Of a DNA stretch of 18,372 bases, positions 13,514 through 18,372 are shown piece by piece. The notes under the pieces are model-generated. The model saw only the letters and a list, made by a program, of their open reading frames with translations, did not search any database and was not told the DNA's origin. The stretch is from positions 1 through 18,372 of the forward strand of contig NZ_CALAOH010000136.1 in assembly GCF_937926365.1 (NCBI RefSeq). The letters are read 5' to 3'. Both the position numbers and the translations under genes were made by a program. Position 1 is the first letter of the stretch. Every line of letters begins with the position of its first letter. This DNA comes from an uncultured Azohydromonas sp. GTDB taxonomy: Bacteria; Pseudomonadota; Gammaproteobacteria; Burkholderiales; Burkholderiaceae_C.

Positions 13514-16225
13514 TCAGAGCTTCCCGGTGATCTGGATGCCGAAGGAGCGCGGCGTGCCCGGGGTGTAGCTGGTCCAGCTCTGCGAAGTCGGCGTGGTGTT
13601 GTTGAAGAGGTTCTTCACCAGCAGGCTCACGTCGAAGCTCTTGTCGCGCTTGCCCACGCCCACGGCCGCGTCCACGAGGTAGTTGCCTGGAATGCGCGAA
13701 TGGATCGACAGCGCGTTGTCCGAGAGGTAGCTCGACGTGTACGCCACGTTGCCCGCGACGTGGAACTCCTTGTCGCCGAACACCGGCGTGCGGTAGTCGG
13801 CCCCGATGTTGAAGGTGAACTTCGGCGCGCCCGGCAGCGTCTTGCCGCTGACGTCCTTGAAGGGGTTGGCGAGGCTCACGAGGTTGCCCTCCTCCACCGG
13901 GTAGGCGGCGTTGGGGAAGCTCTCGTACACCGCGCGGTTGTAGGCGCCGGCAAAGCGCAGCGTGACGTTGCGCAGGCCGGCGTAGAAGGCATCCACCTCC
14001 AGGCCCGAGACCTTGACCTTGGGCGCGTTGCTGGTGACGGTGGCGTAGGCGTTGGGGTCGGCCTTGCCGGCGTCCTGGTTCAGCTTCGTGGTGTAGGCGT
14101 CGAGCAGCCGCACCGAGCCCTGGTAGTCCTTGATCTTGGAATGGAACACGTCGGCGTTGAGCACCAGCGCCTTGTCCAGCAGCGTGGACTTGAAGCCCAG
14201 CTCGAAGTTGTTGGTCTTCTCCGCCTTCACCGGGTAGGACACGCCATTGAAGAACTGGGCGATGCCGGCCTTCTCGCCATGCTGGAACGAGAAGTAGGCG
14301 GTGAGGTTGGGGTTGACCTTGTAGCTGGGGCTCAGCGTGATGGTGGGCTGGGTGGCGATGTAGGGCTGCGCCTGGGCCGGGTTGAACAGCACGCCCAGCT
14401 GCGCCAGCCGCACCGCCTTGGCCGCGGCGACCTGCTTCTGCTGGTCCGGCGTCAGCGCCGCGTAGCTCGCCACGCCGAAGTACTTCTGCGCCGTCGAGTC
14501 GGCCAGCGCCAGCTGCGCGGCGCTGTTGGTGCCCAGCTTGCCGCTGGCGTCGGTGGCGAAGCCGCCCAGGCTGACGCCGCCGATGGACACCGGGTTGAGC
14601 TCCGGCGCGGAGCCGTTGTCCACGATGACCGAGGAGCCCGTGTTGCGGCGTATCTCGCGCGTCACGCGCACGCCGGTGGTGAGCGTGAAGGCCTCGCTGA
14701 GGTGCCAGTTGGCCTGGGTGAAGAGCGCGCCGCTCTTGTTGTCGATGTCCTGCACGCCCGTCGTGTCGCGGGTGGCCAGCTTGAGGTTGGCCAGCGAGCT
14801 GGCCATCAGGTAGCGGCCGGCGCCGTCGGCGTCCAGCGTGCCGTACTGCGCGGCCGAGGTGAACCAGGCGCCGGCATCGTTGCCGAAGACACGGTTGTAG
14901 GTGGCCGAGTTCTTGACCCTGAGGAGGTACGCGCCGGCCTGGTAGTCCACGAAGCCGCCCACCGGCGAGGACAGGCGCAGCTCCTGGCTGATCTGCTTGT
15001 AGTCGTTCCAGTAGCCGCCGGAGTTGCGGTAGACGTCGAAGGGCGTGCCCTCGTCGTTGACGGCGTTGAAGTGGTAGTCCTTGTAGGCGGTGATCGAGGT
15101 CAGCGTGTGGTCGCCCGCGAGCTTCCAGTTGAGCTCGGCCGAGGCGCCGCGGCTGCCGGTCACCAGGCCGCGCGCGGCGTCGTTGTTGATCGTGTTGTAG
15201 TAGTCGTCGAGCGTGTAGCTGCCCAGCTGCGTGAACCAGCGGCGCGACAGGCGGTTCGTGGTGTCGTAGGCCGAGGCCGTCGGCTTGAGGGCGGTGCCGT
15301 CGAGGTACGTGGCCGGCGGGGGACGGTTGTACGAGCGGCCGTTGGTGGTCTCGCCGGCGCGCGGCTGCAGCTCGAAGCGCGTGAGCGCGCTGAAGTCGGC
15401 GCTGGGGCGCAGCAGGAACTGCACGCGCCCGGAGACGCGGTCCTTGTTGGTGTAGGTGACGTCGTTGTTGTACTGGTTCTTGATGTCGCCCTCGCCGCGA
15501 TTGACGGAGAAGGTGCCGCGCCAGGCGAGCACATCGTCCTGGATCGGGCCGCCCACCGCGGCCCAGGCGAACAGCCCGTCGCGCTCGCGGAAGGAGAGCG
15601 CGTAGTCCGCCGTGGGCGTGAAGGACGGGCGCTTGGTGTTGATGATGATGTTGCCCACGCTGGTGTTCTTGCCCAGCAGCGTGCCCTGCGGGCCGCGCGA
15701 GACCTCGACGGTGTCGATGTCGATGAAGTCGAAGCTGGAGCTCAGCGCGTTGTAGGCATAGCTCACGCCGTCGATGATGAGGCCGACGCTGGGGTCCTGC
15801 GCCTCGGTCTGCCCGACCTTGCCGATGCCGCGAATCGAGATGCTGCTGGTGCGCTGGTTGCCCTGGTTCCAAGACACGTTGCCGGCACGCTTGGTGATCT
15901 CCTCGATGCCGCTGGCACCCAGGCGCGTGAGCTCGGCGCCCTGCACCACCGAGATGGACAGCGGCACGTCCTGGAGCTTCTCGATGCGGCTGCGGCTGCG
16001 CACCGTGACCGCGCCCAGCGCCTGGGGCGCCTCCTGCTCGGCGGCCGAGGCGGCGGCCTCGGGAGCGGCCGCGGCCTCAGGGGCGTCCTGGGCCTGGACA
16101 CTGCAGGTACCAAGAAAGGTGATGCCCGCAACGATGGCGGCGATCGGGGTCAGTTGGAAGGAGCGCGGGTTGTCGTCGGTGCGGTGCTGCGCTTGGGCTT
16201 GCCCCGGGTTCTGCTTGCGGGTCAC
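13514..16225 (-). CDS. TonB-dependent outer-membrane receptor
   Basis: 903 residues, start GTG at 16225 with AAAGG six bases upstream. A long N-terminus precedes the signal hydrophobic core (about 26-46, ending VQAQD) and an alanine/glutamate-rich linker. A TonB-box-like LGAVTVRSR (70-78) follows. The plug (about 84-198) includes LSISVVQG, SISIRGIG, VGLIIDGVSY and the classic VEVSRGPQGTLLGKNTSVGN (173-192). The remaining 700 residues alternate in beta-barrel style and contain the late NNFELGFKST-like and VSGLEVDAFYAG blocks. There is no N-terminal signalling (STN) domain, so no FecR-type transduction is expected. It ends ITGKL; the usual terminal aromatic is replaced by leucine. The substrate cannot be assigned. 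The plug is of the large, broadly distributed type that also imports non-siderophore compounds. It lies first on the strand, 196 bases before the DUF1549/DUF1553 gene. Confidence 0.95.
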   Translation of the reverse strand: MTRKQNPGQAQAQHRTDDNPRSFQLTPIAAIVAGITFLGTCSVQAQDAPEAAAAPEAAASAAEQEAPQALGAVTVRSRSRIEKLQDVPLSISVVQGAELTRLGASGIEEITKRAGNVSWNQGNQRTSSISIRGIGKVGQTEAQDPSVGLIIDGVSYAYNALSSSFDFIDIDTVEVSRGPQGTLLGKNTSVGNIIINTKRPSFTPTADYALSFRERDGLFAWAAVGGPIQDDVLAWRGTFSVNRGEGDIKNQYNNDVTYTNKDRVSGRVQFLLRPSADFSALTRFELQPRAGETTNGRSYNRPPPATYLDGTALKPTASAYDTTNRLSRRWFTQLGSYTLDDYYNTINNDAARGLVTGSRGASAELNWKLAGDHTLTSITAYKDYHFNAVNDEGTPFDVYRNSGGYWNDYKQISQELRLSSPVGGFVDYQAGAYLLRVKNSATYNRVFGNDAGAWFTSAAQYGTLDADGAGRYLMASSLANLKLATRDTTGVQDIDNKSGALFTQANWHLSEAFTLTTGVRVTREIRRNTGSSVIVDNGSAPELNPVSIGGVSLGGFATDASGKLGTNSAAQLALADSTAQKYFGVASYAALTPDQQKQVAAAKAVRLAQLGVLFNPAQAQPYIATQPTITLSPSYKVNPNLTAYFSFQHGEKAGIAQFFNGVSYPVKAEKTNNFELGFKSTLLDKALVLNADVFHSKIKDYQGSVRLLDAYTTKLNQDAGKADPNAYATVTSNAPKVKVSGLEVDAFYAGLRNVTLRFAGAYNRAVYESFPNAAYPVEEGNLVSLANPFKDVSGKTLPGAPKFTFNIGADYRTPVFGDKEFHVAGNVAYTSSYLSDNALSIHSRIPGNYLVDAAVGVGKRDKSFDVSLLVKNLFNNTTPTSQSWTSYTPGTPRSFGIQITGKL

Positions 16226-16593
16226 GGATGGCCTTTCCTGATGCTGGAAATTGAAGAAGCTTTGCGGCCTGTAAAGCAGGGTCTGTACCTAGAACGTCGG
16301 CGTCTAAGCTCATGCACGGATCAGCCGGAAAAATGCGCTTTTGGCGGTGTTTCCGCGGCCTGTCGGGCGGTTTGGAGGAGCGCGGCCGTGAACCGGCCCC
16401 AGCGCAGCTGTTGCCAGTGCAACAGCATCCGCGCAGGTGCTGCTGCCCAGCCACCTTGGTGCGGCCGTGGAGCCCGCGCGATCGGCGCCGCCGCTGGCGC
16501 GCGGGCGGCTGGCATGGATGCTGCGATGCAGGGCCACGCGGGCGTGCCGCTGGCGCACGGCCCTCGACTTCCTCATCGACTCCGATCCCAACC
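16226..16593. other. Divergent intergenic region between TonB receptor and rhodanese-like gene
   Basis: 368 bases without a supported gene. It must hold promoters for both directions, but I see no convincing sigma-70 pair and no AT-rich Fur-type box. The AT-richer part nearest the receptor (16240-16315) is the likely receptor promoter zone. The perfect inverted repeat at 16407-16426 is the only striking element. The rhodanese-like ATG has no visible Shine-Dalgarno sequence. Confidence 0.5.
16407..16426. promoter_or_regulatory. Perfect inverted repeat, candidate operator
   Basis: GCTGTTGC and GCAACAGC are perfect 8-base arms around CAGT, centred in the divergent promoter region. Half-site centres are 11 bases apart, about one helical turn, as expected for a dimeric repressor or activator. 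The same half-sites recur at 13456-13492 on the other side of the receptor gene. Confidence 0.45.
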
Positions 16594-17076
16594 ATGAAGA
16601 TCAAGACCCTTTCCGCCCTCGTCCTGCTGGCCGCCGCACTGGCGGCCCCGCACGTCTCGGCGCAGGACAATGCCGCTCCCGCGGCGGCCCAGCAGGCCCG
16701 GGCCTGGAAGTACAAGACCAAGCGGCTCAACGCCGCCGAGGTCGATGCGCTGCTGGCCCAGCCTGAGAAGCTGCTGGTGCTGGACTTGCGCCGGCCCGAC
16801 GAGCTCATCCGCTACGGCAGCTTCCCCGCCTTCCTGAACATCCAGAACGCGGAGATCGACACGTACCTGGCCTACCTGCCCAAGGACCGCGTCATCCTCA
16901 CCGTCTCCAACCACGCGCTGCGCGCCGGCGCCACGGGCGACGCGCTGGCGGCCAAGGGCTACGTCGTGGCCGGCGCCACGGGGTCGGAGGACTACGAGCA
17001 GGAAGGCGGCAAGGCCGTGCGGCACATCCAGCCGCGGCCGCCGCGCAATGCCGCCTCGGCTCCGGCCGCGCGCTGA
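16594..17076 (+). CDS. Secreted rhodanese-fold protein lacking the catalytic cysteine
   Basis: 160 residues. A signal peptide (about 1-23, ending HVSA/QD) is followed by a rhodanese-like domain (about 45-140). Its blocks are KRLNAAEVDALLAQPEKLLVLDLRRPDEL (43-71), YGSFPAFLNIQNAEI (the GHIPGAINI equivalent) and RVILTVSNHALRAGATGDALAAKGY (99-123). In active rhodaneses the loop after the beta-strand starts with cysteine; here the aligned residues are Ser105-Asn106, and the protein contains no cysteine at all. It therefore cannot be a thiosulfate:cyanide sulfurtransferase and may bind a partner or an oxyanion (inference). The start with the signal peptide was preferred over the upstream open frame. 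The cytochrome b561 gene follows after 51 bases. Confidence 0.85.
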   Translation: MKIKTLSALVLLAAALAAPHVSAQDNAAPAAAQQARAWKYKTKRLNAAEVDALLAQPEKLLVLDLRRPDELIRYGSFPAFLNIQNAEIDTYLAYLPKDRVILTVSNHALRAGATGDALAAKGYVVAGATGSEDYEQEGGKAVRHIQPRPPRNAASAPAAR

Positions 17077-17127
17077 AGCCAGCGCCGTCCCGTTCCCCTT
17101 CGTTGACCTGACATCCAAGGCCCGCTC

Positions 17128-17889
17128 ATGAACTCCCTGCCCTCGCTGCCGCAGGCCGATCAAGCCCTGCCGTCCGCGCCCGCGCTTCTGCCGCGCCGGC
17201 GCATCCGCGTGTGGGACCTGCCCACCCGGTTGTTCCACTGGAGCCTCGTGGCCGCCGTGCTGACCGCCATCGTGACCGGCCAGATCGGCGGCGACTGGAT
17301 GGTCGTCCACGGCCGCGCCGGGCTGGCAAGCGTGGGCCTGGTGGTGTTCCGGCTGGTGTGGGGTTTCGTGGGTGCGACGCACGCGCGCTTCGCGCACTTC
17401 GCGCCCACGCCCGCGCGGCTGTGGGCCTACCTCAGCGGCCAATGGCGTGGCGTCGGGCACAACCCGCTGGGCGCGCTGTCGGTGTTCGCATTGCTCGCGC
17501 TGGTCGGCACGCAAGCCGTCACGGGGCTGTTCAGCAATGACGACATCGCCTTTGCGGGCCCGCTGGCGTCACGCTTCAGCGAGGAACTCTCGGCCCGGAT
17601 GACGGGGCTGCACCACCTGGTGGCCGACGGCCTGCTGATCTTCGTGGGCCTGCACGTGCTGGCCATCGTGCTGCACCGGCTGATCAAGAAGGACGACCTG
17701 GTCACGCCCATGCTCACCGGCGACAAGGAAGTGACCGTCGGCGAGCCCACGCGCCCGGGGAACCGGCTGGCCCTGCTCGTGGCCGTGGCGCTGGCCGTGG
17801 CCGCGACCATGGCGGCCAGCGGCGCGCTCTGGGACGAAGCGGCCGAGGCCGCCGCCCAGCCGCCGGCAGCCACGGCCAACAGCTGGTGA
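17128..17889 (+). CDS. Cytochrome b561-type (cytochrome b/b6 domain) integral membrane protein
   Basis: 253 residues. After a 24-residue proline-rich N-terminus comes RIRVWDLPTRLFHWSL (25-40), the family opening with haem-ligand His37, then about four core helices (38-56, 65-84, 114-134, 163-185) and an extra C-terminal one (213-232). Candidate haem histidines are 37, 61 (VVHGRAG), 111 (GHNPLG), 162/163 (GLHHL) and 176 (FVGLHVLAIVLHR). Such proteins move electrons between quinol and periplasmic c-type cytochromes, and in some bacteria they sit beside SHP and dihaem cytochrome c genes. The partial secreted protein at the window end could be such a partner. AAGG eight bases upstream supports the ATG. 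The C-terminal tail is alanine-rich. Confidence 0.92.
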   Translation: MNSLPSLPQADQALPSAPALLPRRRIRVWDLPTRLFHWSLVAAVLTAIVTGQIGGDWMVVHGRAGLASVGLVVFRLVWGFVGATHARFAHFAPTPARLWAYLSGQWRGVGHNPLGALSVFALLALVGTQAVTGLFSNDDIAFAGPLASRFSEELSARMTGLHHLVADGLLIFVGLHVLAIVLHRLIKKDDLVTPMLTGDKEVTVGEPTRPGNRLALLVAVALAVAATMAASGALWDEAAEAAAQPPAATANSW

Positions 17890-17903
17890 TTCCCGCAAGC
17901 GGC

Positions 17904-17990
17904 GCGGGTCGCGAGACCCGCTGCCACCTGATCGGGTTCCCGAGCGCAAGGCCACCCTGGGTCGCCTTGAAAGTTGATGACGCAAGCGTC
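17904..17990 (+). promoter_or_regulatory. Structured spacer with tandem inverted repeats; possible riboswitch-like leader
   Basis: Within 120 bases the spacer holds GCGGGTC-GCGA-GACCCGC (17904-17921, perfect), CGGG-TT-CCCG (17933-17942), the near-palindrome GGCCACCCTGGGTCGCC (17951-17967) and GACGC-AA-GCGTC (17979-17990). The stretch ACCTGATC...GCG..AGG (17926-17951) recalls the 3' half of a TPP riboswitch. The order CGCAAGGCCAC...GGGTC...GATGACG recalls the GEMM (c-di-GMP-I) core. Neither match is complete, and the downstream gene fits neither regulon clearly. Confidence 0.35.
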
Positions 17991-18009
17991 CCGGAATTGG
18001 AGACCACCC

Positions 18010-18279
18010 ATGAGCAGTAAACCAGCCCGATCCCGGATCGACGCCAGCGGCCTGCGCTACGTCAGCAAGGCGCACGGCACCCCTTTCGGCGAACGCCACG
18101 CGGACAGCACGCGGACGATGTCGTGCTTCCTGTGCGGGGTTCATCAGCCGCGGGCGCAGCTGCGCTCGCGCAAGTTCGTCGGGCGGGTGCAATACGTGTG
18201 CGCGCCCTCCTGCCGCGAGCGGCGCGAGCAGGCGATGCAGCCGGCCCAGGCGCTCGTGAAGAGCGACGACGGCGCATGA
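18010..18279 (+). CDS. Small cytoplasmic protein with four-cysteine zinc-ribbon-like motif, unknown function
   Basis: 89 residues, without a signal peptide or membrane segment. The middle holds MSCFLCGVHQPRAQLRSRK with Cys39 and Cys42 (C-X2-C), and 21 residues later VCAPSCRER with Cys64 and Cys68 (C-X3-C). This suggests a small zinc-binding knuckle. It is strongly basic (RSRKFVGR, RERR), so nucleic-acid or protein binding is possible. I do not recognise a named family. GGAGA about seven bases upstream supports the ATG. The stop overlaps the next ATG as ATGA, so the two are probably co-translated. The rhodanese and b561 genes precede it on the same strand. Confidence 0.75.
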   Translation: MSSKPARSRIDASGLRYVSKAHGTPFGERHADSTRTMSCFLCGVHQPRAQLRSRKFVGRVQYVCAPSCRERREQAMQPAQALVKSDDGA

Positions 18280-18372
18280 GCCGCCTCGCTGCCTGGGCCG
18301 TCGCCGTGCTGGCGGCGGCGCTGGGGATGGGCGGCCCGGCCGCGGCGCAGGACGCGGCGCAGGACGCGGCGG
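18276..18372 (+). CDS. N-terminus of a secreted protein (cut by window end)
   Basis: 32 codons only. The sequence MSRLAAWAVAVLAAALGMGG followed by PAAAQDAAQDAA is a standard Sec signal peptide with probable cleavage after AAA or AAQ. A 12-base direct repeat (CAGGACGCGGCG twice) encodes the QDAAQDAA stretch. The start overlaps the preceding stop (ATGA). Given the cytochrome b561 gene nearby, a periplasmic cytochrome c is a reasonable guess, but no haem motif is reached inside the window. Confidence 0.65.
   Translation, partial: MSRLAAWAVAVLAAALGMGGPAAAQDAAQDAA

Noticed and set aside
16226..16320. Fur box or ECF-type promoter upstream of the TonB receptor
   Set aside because: No AT-rich 19-base Fur-like palindrome and no convincing -35/-10 pair could be found by eye.
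13295..16597. 1100-codon plus-strand frame opposite the TonB receptor
   Set aside because: Valine/glycine/arginine-rich low-complexity translation typical of the complement of a beta-barrel gene; no recognisable domain or start context.
17926..17951. Calling a genuine TPP riboswitch
   Set aside because: The CTGAGA element, the P3 arm and the TAAT loop are missing or altered, and no thiamine gene follows; kept only as a low-confidence structured leader.

Overview
The window is very GC-rich and densely coded. Its complete System I cytochrome c maturation operon, class II c-type cytochromes, TonB-dependent receptor and palindromic repeats of the ttcg...cgaacgg type point to a betaproteobacterium, most likely Burkholderiales and probably Comamonadaceae-like. 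The taxonomic call is inference, since no rRNA or other marker gene is present.

Layout. (1) 1-5951, minus strand: ccmA-B-C-D-E-F-G-H and the first 77 codons of a probable ccmI. It is a tightly coupled operon with several 4-base ATGA/GTGA overlaps, and it exports haem and attaches it to apocytochromes in the periplasm. (2) 6260-6979, minus: a secreted lectin-like (endostatin/C-type-lectin-like) protein. Directly ahead of it is a canonical intrinsic terminator sitting inside the only possible leader, so it may be an attenuator. (3) 7288-9241, minus: four closely spaced genes for periplasmic proteins. Three are class II-type monohaem cytochromes c (CXXCH close to the C-terminus), and an exported peroxiredoxin lies between the second and third. 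(4) 9344-13317, minus: a Tat-exported DUF1501 protein and a Sec-exported DUF1549/DUF1553 protein that carries one CXXCH. This pair is typical of Planctomycetes/Verrucomicrobia and unexpected here. (5) 13514-16225, minus: a 903-residue TonB-dependent outer-membrane receptor. (6) 16594-18372, plus, divergent: a secreted rhodanese-fold protein without its catalytic cysteine, a cytochrome b561-type membrane protein, an 89-residue four-cysteine (zinc-ribbon-like) protein after a highly structured 120-base spacer, and the start of a secreted protein cut by the window end.

How it may work together (inference): the receptor would import a substrate across the outer membrane. The DUF1501 and DUF1549/DUF1553 proteins would act on it in the periplasm. 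The small cytochromes and the b561 protein would carry electrons to or from the quinone pool. The peroxiredoxin would handle peroxide, and the neighbouring ccm operon would mature the haem proteins. The substrate cannot be read from the sequence. The TonB receptor / DUF1549-DUF1553 / DUF1501 / cytochrome-peroxiredoxin block is the best candidate for an undescribed system. A repeated CTGTTGC/GCAACAG inverted motif on both sides of the receptor gene may be its operator.
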